Shown here in pieces: positions 25,226-32,847 of a DNA stretch of 32,847 nucleotides. Under the pieces are notes generated by a model. The model was not told where the DNA came from and did not search any database. It saw nothing but the letters and a program-made list of their open reading frames with translations. Numbering within the stretch: the stretch's first letter is position 1; each line of letters opens with the position of its first letter. The DNA is from SLQH01 sp964612995. GTDB lineage: Bacteria > Planctomycetota > UBA11346. Where the stretch lies: assembly GCA_964612995.1 (NCBI GenBank), contig CAZTGE010000036.1, positions 1-32,847 on the forward strand, in the 5' to 3' direction. The position numbers were made by a program, and so were the translations under genes.

Positions 25226-26588
25226 GCCGCGCCCGCTGGTGGTGATCTGCGCAGTCGGGCTGACCCCCGCGCATATAGGGCCGCATACCCCCTGCCTGCG
25301 CGCACTCGCGGCGGACGGCTTCCTCGCACCGATGCGCCCCGACCTGCCGGCAGTGACCACCACCGCCCAGACCAGCATGATCACCGGCGTCCACCCCGAG
25401 CGACACGGGGTCGTGGCCAACGGGTGGTATTTCCGCGAGCTCGGCGAGGTCTGGCTCTGGCGCCAATCGCAGCGCCTGCTCGAGGCCCCCTGCGTGTGGT
25501 CGCAGCTGCGGGTGGCCGACCGGCCGCTGCGCGTGCTCAAGCACTTCTGGTGGTACGCGATGAACACCGATGCCGCGGCCACCGTCACCCCGCGGCCCGT
25601 CTACCACGCCGACGGCGCCAAGAGCCCGGATTTCTACGCCTGGCCACCATCGCTCAAGGACCGCATCGCCGCCGCCCACGGCACCTTCCCCCTGTTCCAC
25701 TTCTGGGGGCCGACGGCGGGCCTGCGCTCGAGCCGTTGGATCGCGGAGAGCTTCGCTACCGCCTGGGACGCGAGCCGCCCGGAGCTCGCGCTGTGCTACC
25801 TGCCCCACCTCGACTACGATCTCCAGCGTTATGGGCCGACCGGAGCGCACCTGAGCGGCAACCTCGCCGCGATCGACGCCTGCTGCCAGACGGTGATCAC
25901 CCACGCGCGCGCACGCGGCGCGGCGGTGCTGGTGGTCAGCGAATACGGCATCGAAGCGGCCGAGCACGCGATCCCGATCAACCGCGCCCTGCGCGAGGCC
26001 GGTCTGCTCGCGGTCACGGCCAACGCGGCCGGCGAACTGCTCGACCCGGGCATGAGCCGCGCCTTCGCGGTCGCCGACCACCAGATCGCGCACGTCTACT
26101 GCGCCGATGCCCCCGCGCGCGATGCGGCGCTGCAGGTGCTGGAAAACCTCCCGGGGATCGACCGCTGCTACAGCGGTGCGCAGCGCTCTGAGATCCGGCT
26201 CGACCACCCGCGATCCGGCGAGATCGTCGCCCTCGCCGATCGCGGCGCCTGGTTCGCCTACGAGTACTGGCTCGACCCGGCACGTCGGCCCGACTTCGCC
26301 AACTGTGTCGAGATCCACAAGAAACCGGGCTACGACCCGCGCGAACTGCTGTTCGACCCGCGCGGCGGCAAGCTGCGTGCGGCAAGCGCGCTGCTGCGCA
26401 AGAAGCTCGGCCTGCGTTACCGGATGAATCCGGTCTCGCTGGATCCGGGTCTGGTCCGGGGGACGCATGGCCGCAGCCCAGCGGCCCCAGAGCACGGGCC
26501 GGTGGTCATCGGCTCCGAGCCCGCCTGGCAACGCGACGACTGGCACCATACCGACGTGGCTGCGACCATCGCCGCCCACTTCGGCTGA
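25215..26588 (+). CDS. Ebo-type alkaline-phosphatase-superfamily protein
   Basis: A 457-residue protein of the type I phosphodiesterase/nucleotide pyrophosphatase fold, closest to the group linked to eustigmatophyte/cyanobacterial-style ebo clusters. Seen: TTTAQTSMITGVHPERHGV, where T48 aligns with the nucleophile, followed by ANGWYFRELGEVWLWRQS, and CYLPHLDYDLQRYGP, VVSEYGIEAAEHAIPINRAL. The canonical ligands are altered: the first metal Asp is replaced (VVICAVGLTP), the GH of DxxGHxxG is LQ, and the SDHG motif is SEYG. These substitutions seem to be shared by the subgroup as I remember it. Activity is therefore uncertain; it may have changed metal use or bind rather than cleave phosphoesters. 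It overlaps the DUF4340-like gene by 11 bases, implying a shared role with the GldFG transporter. Confidence 0.82.
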   Translation: MTTEPRPLVVICAVGLTPAHIGPHTPCLRALAADGFLAPMRPDLPAVTTTAQTSMITGVHPERHGVVANGWYFRELGEVWLWRQSQRLLEAPCVWSQLRVADRPLRVLKHFWWYAMNTDAAATVTPRPVYHADGAKSPDFYAWPPSLKDRIAAAHGTFPLFHFWGPTAGLRSSRWIAESFATAWDASRPELALCYLPHLDYDLQRYGPTGAHLSGNLAAIDACCQTVITHARARGAAVLVVSEYGIEAAEHAIPINRALREAGLLAVTANAAGELLDPGMSRAFAVADHQIAHVYCADAPARDAALQVLENLPGIDRCYSGAQRSEIRLDHPRSGEIVALADRGAWFAYEYWLDPARRPDFANCVEIHKKPGYDPRELLFDPRGGKLRAASALLRKKLGLRYRMNPVSLDPGLVRGTHGRSPAAPEHGPVVIGSEPAWQRDDWHHTDVAATIAAHFG

Positions 26589-26618
26589 GATCCGCGAGCA
26601 GCGAAAGGAGACCACGCG

Positions 26619-27083
26619 GTGTGGCTGCTCTGGACCCTCTGCTGGCTGGCCCTGCCCGCCCTTCCACCGCTCGGCGTGTGGTGGAGCGTGCGCCACCGGC
26701 GCCTGCCGGTGGCGATGAAGAACGCCATCGCCAGCGGTTTCGCCGCAGCCGGGGTGGTCATCGCCGCCTTCCTGGTCATCGGCGCCACGCATATCGGCCC
26801 GCTCGCCGACCAGCCGGCCCCTGGTTGGGCCTGGCGCATCCCCGCCTTCACCACGGCGGTGGCTGTCTTCGCCTGCGCCGCCGGCTGGTCGGCGACCACG
26901 CTCTACCTCGGAGCGCGCCAGTATGCCCGCGGCCTGTGGGGTCGCATCGGCTGCCCCACCGCCTGGCAGGTCGTCGGCGCCTGGCTGGTGCTGCTGTCGC
27001 TGGCCGTGATCTATGGCGAGACCGGCCGCCTGCTGGCACAGCTTCTCGTCCACCCGACTCTCGACGCGGCCAGCATCCGCTGA
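26619..27083 (+). CDS. Small four-helix membrane protein
   Basis: A 154-residue integral membrane protein with four predicted helices: LLWTLCWLALPALPPLGVWW, AAAGVVIAAFLVIGATH, FTTAVAVFACAAGWSATTLY and VVGAWLVLLSLAVIYGETG. It is probably a subunit or partner of the transporter operon it ends. Start GTG 26619 is supported by AAAGGAG at 26604-26610 with 8-base spacing. It lies 30 bases after the phosphodiesterase-fold gene and is convergent with the STAS gene after 21 bases. I do not recognise a family. Confidence 0.75.
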   Translation: MWLLWTLCWLALPALPPLGVWWSVRHRRLPVAMKNAIASGFAAAGVVIAAFLVIGATHIGPLADQPAPGWAWRIPAFTTAVAVFACAAGWSATTLYLGARQYARGLWGRIGCPTAWQVVGAWLVLLSLAVIYGETGRLLAQLLVHPTLDAASIR

Positions 27084-27104
27084 ATCCGGGCCACAGGCCG
27101 GGCG

Positions 27105-27548
27105 TCAGGGCCGCGGCGTGGGATGCCGACGCGCACGGTGGCCACCGGCTGCGAACCAGGCCCGCGCCACAGCCTCGTCGTCGACCAGCTCGACCAGCTG
27201 ATCGAGCCCGAGCAGCTCGAGCAGCGCAGTGATGCGCTGACCGGGACGCAACGCGACCACCGCGCTGCCGCTGCGCCCGGCCTGATGCAGGAAGCGGACG
27301 ATATAGCCGAGCGCGCTGGAGACGATGTACTCGCAGGCACGCAGATCGAGCACCACCCGGCTCGCGGGGCGCGCGAGCAGCACCCGCTCGACCTGGGCGG
27401 CGAAGTCTTCGGGCACCGAACGCATCAGGTGGCCGGCGACACCGAGCACCAGCAGGCCATCGGACTCGCGCAACACCAGCGCGAACTCAGCGTCGAAATC
27501 GCTGCCGGCCACCCGGACCAGTTCGTCATCTCGCCCGGGCTCGATCAT
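27105..27548 (-). CDS. STAS-domain protein (anti-sigma-factor antagonist type)
   Basis: A 147-residue cytoplasmic protein with a STAS domain at about 35-130. The strands and helices appear in order: LLVLGVAGHL, PEDFAAQVERVLL, ASRVVLDLRACEYIVSSALG, YIVRFLHQAGRSGSAVVAL and ITALLELLGLDQLVELVDD. The serine pair in the loop before ALGYI is where SpoIIAA/RsbV-type antagonists are phosphorylated. No partner kinase (RsbW/SpoIIAB type) or phosphatase is nearby. The ATG at 27548 has GGAG at nine bases; an in-frame GTG at 27590 would add 14 low-complexity residues. Same strand as uvrC, 70 bases downstream of it. The target is unknown. Confidence 0.8.
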   Translation of the reverse strand: MIEPGRDDELVRVAGSDFDAEFALVLRESDGLLVLGVAGHLMRSVPEDFAAQVERVLLARPASRVVLDLRACEYIVSSALGYIVRFLHQAGRSGSAVVALRPGQRITALLELLGLDQLVELVDDEAVARAWFAAGGHRARRHPTPRP

Positions 27549-27618
27549 CGCCACCGACTCCGCATCGCATCCTCCACCCTCAGATGGCACGAGCGCGCGG
27601 TCGCGTTTCGCCGTGGCT

Positions 27619-28932
27619 TCAGTCCACCCCGGCAGCCAGCGACTTGTGCTGCAGCAGGTGGAAGTACCGCCGGCTGAAGCGATGGGCCTCGTCGCGCGCG
27701 TACATCAGCAGTTTCAGCCCCGGGTCGCGCTTGGGCAAGCGGATCTCCTCGCCATCGGGGCGCACCAGGGTCTCCTCGCGCTTGGCCAGGCCGAGCAGGA
27801 CCGGCCCGGCGACCTGCTCCTCGGCCATCACCGCCGCGGCCATCCGCACCTGGCCCAGGCCACCGTCGATCAACACCAGGTCGGGCAACGGATGGCCCTC
27901 GTCACGCAGGCGGCGGTAGCGTCGGCCCACCACCTCGCGCATGGCGGCGAAGTCGTCGTTGCCCGGATCGTCGCCGGTCCCGCGGATGCGGAAACGGCGG
28001 TACCCGTCACGGTGGGGGACACCGTCGATGAACTGGACCATCGCCGCGACCACGTGGTCGCCCTGCAGATGGGCGATGTCGAAGGCCTCGACCGTGCGCG
28101 GTGGGCGTTCGAGGCCGAGCTGGTGCTCCAGCGAGGCCATCCCCGCCTCGTTGTCGAACACCGGCGCGCCGGGCGCGTCGTAATCGCGCAGCTTGCCCCG
28201 CTCCTTGAGCCGGTCGATGGCCCGGATCTGGTCGCGGAATCGGGCCGCGTCCTCGTAGCGCATGGCCGCGGCCGCTTTGGCCATCCGCTCGCGCAGCGAG
28301 CCGAGCACCGCGCGCTTGCCGCGGCCGGAGAGGAAGGCCTTGAGCGCCTTGATGTCCTCGCCATAGCGCTCCTCGTCGATGCGGGTGGTGCACGGCGCGC
28401 TGCAGCGCTTGATGTGGAAGTTGAGGCACGGCCGGGCGTAGCGCCGACGCTTGTCGGCCGGATCGATGGTCAGGGTACAGACGCGGAACTGGAATACCCG
28501 CTGGAGGAAGTGGTAGGCGCGATGCAGCCCGGTCGCCGATCCGAAGGGGCCGTAGTACTGTACCTTCTCCAGTTTGCGGTCGCGGGTGATGAACACCCGC
28601 GGGAAGGGCTCGCGGGTCACCGCCAACAGCGGGTAGTTCTTGTCGTCCTTGAGTCGGACGTTGAAGCGCGGTTGGAGCTCCTTGATCAGCTGGTTCTCGA
28701 GCAACAGCGCCTCGACCTCGCTGTCGACGACATACACGTCGAGGTCGGCCACCTCCTGCACCAGCCGCAGGGTTTTCGCCGGGTGGCCGGCGTGGCGCTG
28801 GAAGTAGCTGGATACCCGCCGCCGGAGATTGATCGCCTTGCCGACATAGATCTCGGTCCCGGCCGCGTCCTTGAACACATAACAGCCGGACGCATGCGGC
28901 AGATCGGCGAGTTTGACCTCCAGGGGGTCCAT
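27619..28932 (-). CDS. uvrC: Excinuclease ABC subunit C, short form
   Basis: UvrC makes the two incisions in nucleotide excision repair after UvrAB load it on damaged DNA. The 437-residue protein has the GIY-YIG nuclease (GCYVFKDAAGTEIYVGKA with NLRRRVSSYF, residues 16-43), the cysteine-rich PCLNFHIKRCSAPC segment, a UVR motif (SLRERMAKAAAAMRYEDAAR), and the RNase-H-like C-terminal nuclease with VEAFDIAH, LVLIDGGLGQ and RDEAHRFS, so catalytic Asp and His residues remain. It stops just after that helix; the (HhH)2 domain of the usual 590-620-residue enzyme is missing. The end is clean, with no trace of the domain in the following 70 bases. Shortened UvrC proteins occur in Planctomycetota as I recall. 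Start ATG 28932 lacks a strong ribosome site. Confidence 0.93.
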   Translation of the reverse strand: MDPLEVKLADLPHASGCYVFKDAAGTEIYVGKAINLRRRVSSYFQRHAGHPAKTLRLVQEVADLDVYVVDSEVEALLLENQLIKELQPRFNVRLKDDKNYPLLAVTREPFPRVFITRDRKLEKVQYYGPFGSATGLHRAYHFLQRVFQFRVCTLTIDPADKRRRYARPCLNFHIKRCSAPCTTRIDEERYGEDIKALKAFLSGRGKRAVLGSLRERMAKAAAAMRYEDAARFRDQIRAIDRLKERGKLRDYDAPGAPVFDNEAGMASLEHQLGLERPPRTVEAFDIAHLQGDHVVAAMVQFIDGVPHRDGYRRFRIRGTGDDPGNDDFAAMREVVGRRYRRLRDEGHPLPDLVLIDGGLGQVRMAAAVMAEEQVAGPVLLGLAKREETLVRPDGEEIRLPKRDPGLKLLMYARDEAHRFSRRYFHLLQHKSLAAGVD

Positions 28933-29008
28933 GCCGACCAGTTTCGTCAGCGCGCGCCGGGAACAAGGTCGGGGGCGGCGATGTATGACAGCCGGACGAG
29001 CGCGGTGG

Positions 29009-29308
29009 CTACTGCGACCAGCGGCGGATGTACTTGACGTAGGCCCGCGCGAGATGGTCGAGCGCGGCGTCGCTCATCACCGCGGTGGTCGGGTTCTGAT
29101 CCAGATCGGGGTTGGGGTCGCGGATCATGCGGATGAACTCGCGCATGTGATGGCGGCAGCGCCGGAGCTCATGGCGGGCGATGGTCACCGTGTCGTCGTC
29201 CGATTCGGTCGCATCCGCCTCCCCCGCCGGATCGACCAGACGGCTGGCGTAGAGCGTCGGCTCGTCTTCGTTGTCGCTGCGTTCGTCGTCGTCCGCGTCC
29301 TCGACCAT
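29009..29308 (-). CDS. Acidic 99-residue protein of unknown function
   Basis: A small cytoplasmic protein with a very acidic first half (MVEDADDDERSDNEDEPTLY, GEADATESDDD) and a basic helical second half (HELRRCRHHMREFIRMIRDP, ALDHLARAYVKYIRRWSQ). No family is recognised. Coding is supported by a GGGAGG ribosome site six bases before the ATG, sensible amino-acid composition and a fitting stop. It lies 76 bases upstream of uvrC on the same strand and may be cotranscribed with it; the inverted repeat at 29373-29386 is in its promoter region. Charge polarity suggests a protein- or nucleic-acid-binding accessory factor, which is only inference. Confidence 0.62.
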   Translation of the reverse strand: MVEDADDDERSDNEDEPTLYASRLVDPAGEADATESDDDTVTIARHELRRCRHHMREFIRMIRDPNPDLDQNPTTAVMSDAALDHLARAYVKYIRRWSQ

Positions 29309-29372
29309 GGAACCTCCCGCGTGCCGAGCGCGGATCGCACGCGATCAGGCGAACGATGGCCGCGCATCCCCG

Positions 29373-29386
29373 GAACGGACCCGTTC
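29373..29386. promoter_or_regulatory. Inverted repeat, possible operator
   Basis: GAACGGACCCGTTC is a 14-base inverted repeat (6-bp arms, AC spacer) 65 bases upstream of the acidic-protein/uvrC unit. GAAC-N6-GTTC resembles the GAAC-N4-GTTC core of Gram-positive-type LexA boxes but with two extra bases. A random 6-bp palindrome is possible. Confidence 0.25.
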
Positions 29387-29477
29387 TATCACCTTCGCGC
29401 GCGCGGCGCCAACACTAGTAGCGGGCGGGACGCGCAGTGGCCCAGATGCCGCCGGAGGACACCCGCTCGGCGCCGGT

Positions 29478-30800
29478 CTACATCCACGCCTGCAGCCGCT
29501 CCATCACGGTACGCGCGCGCTCGGCGTCCTCGCCGAGCACGTAGGTGTACTGCAGATCGATCGGGCGGTTGAAGGCCGCGAGCAGGTCGGAATGGAGCGT
29601 CACCGCCTCGATGATCGACTTGCCGAGGATGCGCCGCTCGCACAGCAGCCGAGTGCCCTCGCTTACCGCACCGGCACCGGCGATGGTGGTGAAGCGCTGG
29701 CGGCTGCGCCGGGTGAAGACGTGGCAACCGGAGGCGCGCAGCTCGCCGACCAGCTGCTGCGCGAGGAAGTTCTCCTGTTGCTCGGCGCCGACGCGTTCGC
29801 GCAGGACCAGTTTCGCCGGCTGGCGATCGAGGATCCGCCGGCTCCACGGTGCACCGGCCTCGCGCGCGGCATGCAGCCGGCTGTAGATGCTGTCGTCGCG
29901 CAGCCGCACCAGGCGCTCCAGACCGGCATCGAGGTCGAAGGCGATCTCGCGCTCCGCGATCGCCTGGCCGAGGAAGTATTCGAATGCCGGCGGGGTCTTG
30001 TGGAAGTAGACCTGGTTGAACATGTGGTAGCGCGCCAGCAGCAGACCCTCGAGCGCGAAGACGCCATGCACGTCGAGCCCCAGCTCGGGGCCGTCGGGAC
30101 CATCGAGCACCGTCATGCAGGCGAGCAGGCGCTGGAGGTCGTAGACGCCGTAGCTGACACCGGTGTAGTGGCTGTCGCGCAGGAGGTAGTCGCAGCGATC
30201 GGCATCCATCTCGCCGGAGACCAGCGCGCGCAACAGACGCACCAGCCCGCCGAGCGCCTGCAGGCGGGCGCTGCGGCGGATCGCGCGACTGAGCACCGCG
30301 GCCACATCGCGCGCCAGGCTCTCGTCGAGGACGCCTTCGCCGGCCAGGCCATGGATGATGGCCAGGGTCATGTCCTCGTGCGTCGCCCGCCTGCTGGCGG
30401 GCATCCCTCCCTCACGGTACCAGTCCGACGGCAACCGCACCGCCTCGACCGGCGGAAACCAGGCTTCCGAGGTATGCGAGAACGGTGCGTGGCCGGCGTC
30501 GTGCAGCAGGCCGGCGAAGCGCAGCAGGCGATAGGCGTAATCGAGATCCACCGCCGCGAACCCGGCCAAGGCCGGGGCGCGGCGCGCGATCAGCCGCTGC
30601 CAACAGGCTCCGGCGAGGTGCATCACCCCGAGCGAGTGCTGGAAGCGATCGTGCACAGCCCCGGGATAGACGATGCTCACCAGGCCGAGCTGGCGGATGT
30701 GGCGCAGGCGCTGGATCCAGGGATGGTCGAGCACCAGGCGCTCGGCCTCGTCGACGAGGATGGTGCGGTGGACCGGATCGCGGATCTCGTAGGTGGCCAT
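29478..30800 (-). CDS. HD-domain phosphohydrolase (COG1078 type)
   Basis: A 440-residue cytoplasmic metal-dependent hydrolase related to bacterial dNTPase/SAMHD1-like proteins. The N-terminus has DPVHRTILVDEAERLVLDHP and the metal site H...HD...D: RFQHSLGVMHLAG (first His), LLHDAGHAPFSHTSE (HD pair) and MDADRCDYLLRDSHYTG (final Asp). The C-terminal half is the conserved helical and alpha/beta region with LLLARYHMFNQVYFHKTPP, matching COG1078 length. Members hydrolyse nucleoside triphosphates or related nucleotides; the exact substrate cannot be read here. Start ATG 30800 is consistent with MATYEIRDPVH, the usual first motif, but has no clear ribosome site. It is divergent from serA with 214 bases between starts. 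Confidence 0.9.
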   Translation of the reverse strand: MATYEIRDPVHRTILVDEAERLVLDHPWIQRLRHIRQLGLVSIVYPGAVHDRFQHSLGVMHLAGACWQRLIARRAPALAGFAAVDLDYAYRLLRFAGLLHDAGHAPFSHTSEAWFPPVEAVRLPSDWYREGGMPASRRATHEDMTLAIIHGLAGEGVLDESLARDVAAVLSRAIRRSARLQALGGLVRLLRALVSGEMDADRCDYLLRDSHYTGVSYGVYDLQRLLACMTVLDGPDGPELGLDVHGVFALEGLLLARYHMFNQVYFHKTPPAFEYFLGQAIAEREIAFDLDAGLERLVRLRDDSIYSRLHAAREAGAPWSRRILDRQPAKLVLRERVGAEQQENFLAQQLVGELRASGCHVFTRRSRQRFTTIAGAGAVSEGTRLLCERRILGKSIIEAVTLHSDLLAAFNRPIDLQYTYVLGEDAERARTVMERLQAWM

Positions 30801-30820
30801 GGGTCGATTCGGACTCTACT

Positions 30821-30848
30821 TTGCACTGGTGTCGATCAAGCCTATTCC
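30821..30848 (+). promoter_or_regulatory. Sigma70-like promoter candidate upstream of serA
   Basis: TTGCAC (30821-30826) and TATTCC (30843-30848) are 16 bases apart in the divergent region before serA, leaving a leader of about 160 bases. The -10 match is only fair. Nothing recognisable as a riboswitch is seen in the leader. Confidence 0.3.
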
Positions 30849-31014
30849 CACACCCTGCCGGAGCCAGAGCCGAAGCTGCAGTGTCCATGCCTGACGGGAA
30901 TCGAAGCTGCGACTGCGATGGCCTGAGCGCATCGACCTGCCGATTGTTCTTTGCCCGCCCCCGGTCCTCGCCCACCATCCGCCGACACACGGCTCGGACC
31001 CAAGGAGACAGGAC

Positions 31015-32589
31015 ATGGCCAAGATCATCGCAACCGACGGAATGGCGCCGGAAGGCGTGGAGATGCTCACCGCGGCCGGGCATTCGGTCGACGTGAAGAA
31101 GGTCAGCGCCGAGGAGCTGCCCACGATCATCGGCGAGTACGACGCCCTGGTGGTCCGCTCGGCGACCCGCGCCACAGCCGAAGTCATCGCTGCCGGCGCA
31201 CCGCGACTGAAGATCATCGGCCGGGCCGGCGTCGGCGTCGACAACATCGACCTCAAGGCTGCGACCCAGCACGGCGTCACGGTGGTCAACGCCCCGCTGG
31301 GCAACATCCTCTCTGCCGCCGAGCACAGCATCGCGATGATCTTCGCCGTCGCTCGCAACCTGCCGCAGGCCCACGCCAAGCTCCAGCAGGGCACCTGGGA
31401 CAAGAAGAGCCACAAGGGCGTCGAGCTGCACGGCAAGACCCTCGGCGTGATCGGCCTGGGCAAGATCGGCAAGCACGTCGCCACGGTGATGAAGGGTGCG
31501 GGGATGAAGGTCCTGGCCTGCGACCCCTTCCTCAGCGACGCGGTGGCCGAGGAGATGGGCATCCGCAAGGTGGAGATCGACGAACTGGTCACCGAGGCCG
31601 ACGTCATCACGCTGCACGTACCCAAGACCGAGAAGACCGCCAACCTCATCAACGCCGAGATCATCGGGCGGATGAAGCCGACCGTGCGCATCGTCAACGT
31701 CGCCCGCGGCGGGGTGGTCAACGAGGCCGACCTCGCCCAGGCGCTCAAGGACGGCCGCATCGCCGCCGCCGCCTGCGACGTGTTCTCCAAAGAGCCGATG
31801 ACCGAGGACAACCCGCTCGTCGGTGCTCCGCGTCTGATCACCACCCCCCACCTCGGTGCATCGACCGAAGAGGCCGAGGTCCGTTGCGCCACCGACATCG
31901 CCGACAGTTTCGCCCAGTTCTTCGATAACGGCGCTATCGTCAACGGCGTCAATGTGCAGCTGAAGGTCGACCCGGCGATCGCCGACTACCTCCGCGCCGC
32001 CACCGTGCTCGGCGAGACCCTGGCCCAGGCGGTCGACGCGCCGATCACCGGGCTCGAGGTCCGCGCCCGCGGCGAACTCGGCCGTTTCGACGTCAAGCCG
32101 CTCTCGGTCGCCGCGCTCAAGGGCACCCTCTCGCGCATCTGCGAGCAGGAGGTCAACATGGTCAACGCCCAGGTCATCGCCGAGGAGCGCGGCATCACAC
32201 TGACCTCTTCGTCGACCGAGACCCTCAAAGACAACGCCGCCCGGCTGATGCTCAAGGCCAGCACCAAAAGCGGCGACCACGTCATCGGCGGCACCCTGGT
32301 CGACGGCCAGCTGCGCATCCTGATGTTCGAGGACTACCCGGTCGATCTGCCGGTCGGCGGCAACCTGCTGGTTATGGAATACCCCGACCGTCCGGGCATG
32401 GTCGGGCGCTACGGCAGCATCCTCGGCGAGAACAACATCAACATCGCCCGGATGGAGGTCAGCCGCATCGACGGCCGCGGCGACGCCCTGGTGCTGCTCA
32501 ATCTCGACGATCCGGTCAGCCCCGAGGTCATGGACCGGATCACGCAGACGGTCAAACCCAAGCGCCTGTTCTCCATCGCCGTCGACTGA
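31015..32589 (+). CDS. serA: D-3-phosphoglycerate dehydrogenase, long ACT-containing form
   Basis: Catalyses the first step of serine synthesis, oxidising 3-phosphoglycerate to 3-phosphohydroxypyruvate with NAD+. The 524-residue length fits the long type (as in Bacillus and mycobacteria) with catalytic, allosteric-substrate-binding and ACT domains. Seen: GRAGVGVDNIDLKAAT, the Rossmann motif GVIGLGKIGKHVA (about 145-157), NVARGGVVNEADL with the catalytic arginine, and the TTPHLGASTEEAE histidine motif. The intervening domain starts after NGAIVNGVNVQ, and the ACT domain (about 452-524) has LLVMEYPDRPGMVGRYGSIL and NNINIARMEVSR, where serine feedback inhibition would act. ATG 31015 follows AAGGAG. 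A palindromic repeat begins 13 bases after the stop and may also act as its terminator. Confidence 0.96.
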   Translation: MAKIIATDGMAPEGVEMLTAAGHSVDVKKVSAEELPTIIGEYDALVVRSATRATAEVIAAGAPRLKIIGRAGVGVDNIDLKAATQHGVTVVNAPLGNILSAAEHSIAMIFAVARNLPQAHAKLQQGTWDKKSHKGVELHGKTLGVIGLGKIGKHVATVMKGAGMKVLACDPFLSDAVAEEMGIRKVEIDELVTEADVITLHVPKTEKTANLINAEIIGRMKPTVRIVNVARGGVVNEADLAQALKDGRIAAAACDVFSKEPMTEDNPLVGAPRLITTPHLGASTEEAEVRCATDIADSFAQFFDNGAIVNGVNVQLKVDPAIADYLRAATVLGETLAQAVDAPITGLEVRARGELGRFDVKPLSVAALKGTLSRICEQEVNMVNAQVIAEERGITLTSSSTETLKDNAARLMLKASTKSGDHVIGGTLVDGQLRILMFEDYPVDLPVGGNLLVMEYPDRPGMVGRYGSILGENNINIARMEVSRIDGRGDALVLLNLDDPVSPEVMDRITQTVKPKRLFSIAVD

Positions 32590-32601
32590 AGAGGCTTTTG
32601 A

Positions 32602-32646
32602 CAGAGGGGGCGCTGCCCCCTCGCGGCTTCGCCGCGTACCCCCACG
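32602..32646 (-). repeat. Dispersed palindromic repeat, copy B
   Basis: Reverse-oriented copy of 23601-23645 with one difference in 45 bases. Here the second hairpin is perfect (GGGGGC, loop AGC, GCCCCC), next to CGCGGCTTCGCCGCG. It starts 13 bases after the serA stop, so the paired hairpins could also end serA transcription. Confidence 0.85.
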
Positions 32647-32754
32647 CGCCTTCCCAGGAACCTCTCGCGCCATCACGCCTGTTCGACTCATTCGCGGTCT
32701 GAATCGCGTCATTGCAGCCAAGGGCGATGGTGACCGAGTTCCTGACTCTTTGCC

Positions 32755-32773
32755 GCCGGCCCGCAGGGCCGGC
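32755..32773. repeat. Hairpin related to the 23548-23560 palindrome
   Basis: GCCGGCCC (32755-32762), loop GCA, GGGCCGGC (32766-32773): a perfect 8-bp stem whose central 13 bases equal the palindrome at 23548-23560. The rest of 32647-32847 shows no gene that I recognise; a second imperfect stem lies at 32811-32839 (GGGCCCGCG with CGCGGGGCCC). Confidence 0.6.
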
Positions 32774-32847
32774 AGGGGCTCTGATAGAAGCCTCACGGAA
32801 GCCCCAACACGGGCCCGCGCGCGCCAGGTCGCGGGGCCCGCCGCCAG

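Noticed and set aside
30412..32796. 794-codon open frame on the minus strand
   Set aside because: It is antisense to serA and out of frame with the HD gene. Its N-terminal similarity to another shadow frame at 23.6 kb comes only from the shared palindromic repeat.
32811..32839. Imperfect GC stem at the right edge as tRNA or terminator
   Set aside because: No tRNA arms or T tract can be seen, and the gene it might end or precede is outside the window.

Overview
This is a GC-rich (roughly 70%) bacterial chromosomal window with about 24 protein-coding genes, one decayed gene, and no rRNA, tRNA or CRISPR array that I can see. The set suggests a member of the Planctomycetota or a related PVC-type lineage: an ECF sigma factor coupled to a FecR/LamG protein, a large secreted parallel beta-helix protein, a PA14 remnant, many lipoproteins, a Hanks-type kinase, a GldF-GldG fusion followed by a DUF4340-like gene, and a UvrC of only 437 residues without the helix-hairpin-helix tail. 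That placement is inference from gene content; no rRNA is present to confirm it.

Layout. (1) 87-5291: rnpA-yidD on the minus strand (GTGA overlap) diverge from mutS, a small exported protein and a DegT/DnrJ-type aminotransferase on the plus strand. A hairpin separates them from the next, convergent, block. (2) 5358-10872, minus strand: ECF sigma factor, FecR/LamG protein (ATGA overlap) and a 1183-residue beta-helix exoprotein. Upstream of the sigma gene lies a PA14-domain remnant broken by a frameshift and an in-frame TGA, ending in a 59-nt near-perfect palindrome. (3) 11423-18233, minus strand: an envelope cluster COG3014-like lipoprotein, LpoB-like lipoprotein, transmembrane Ser/Thr kinase with a long helical-repeat tail, LPP20-like lipoprotein, then a second LPP20-type lipoprotein with its own promoter. 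The main operon has a good sigma70-like promoter at 18296-18324. (4) 18386-20416, plus strand: a lipoprotein, a membrane-anchored coiled-coil protein that most likely starts at CTG, and a YprB-like DEDD exonuclease. (5) 20483-27083, plus strand: ABC ATPase, GldF-GldG fusion, DUF4340-like protein, an Ebo-type alkaline-phosphatase-superfamily protein with altered metal ligands, and a small membrane protein. A palindromic dispersed repeat sits inside this run and recurs in inverse orientation after serA. (6) 27105-30800, minus strand: STAS protein, short UvrC, acidic 99-residue protein, HD phosphohydrolase. (7) 31015-32589, plus strand: serA, followed by the second repeat copy.

How the genes work together. 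The strongest candidate for an unusual system is the 11423-18233 cluster, where a membrane Ser/Thr kinase is embedded among lipoproteins related to the peptidoglycan-synthase activator LpoB, suggesting kinase control of cell-wall assembly. The second is the GldFG-DUF4340 transporter joined to an apparently metal-ligand-poor phosphodiesterase-fold protein. Housekeeping functions (RNase P, mismatch repair, UvrC, serine synthesis) surround these blocks. The very long overlapping ORFs on opposite strands are products of high GC and were not annotated.
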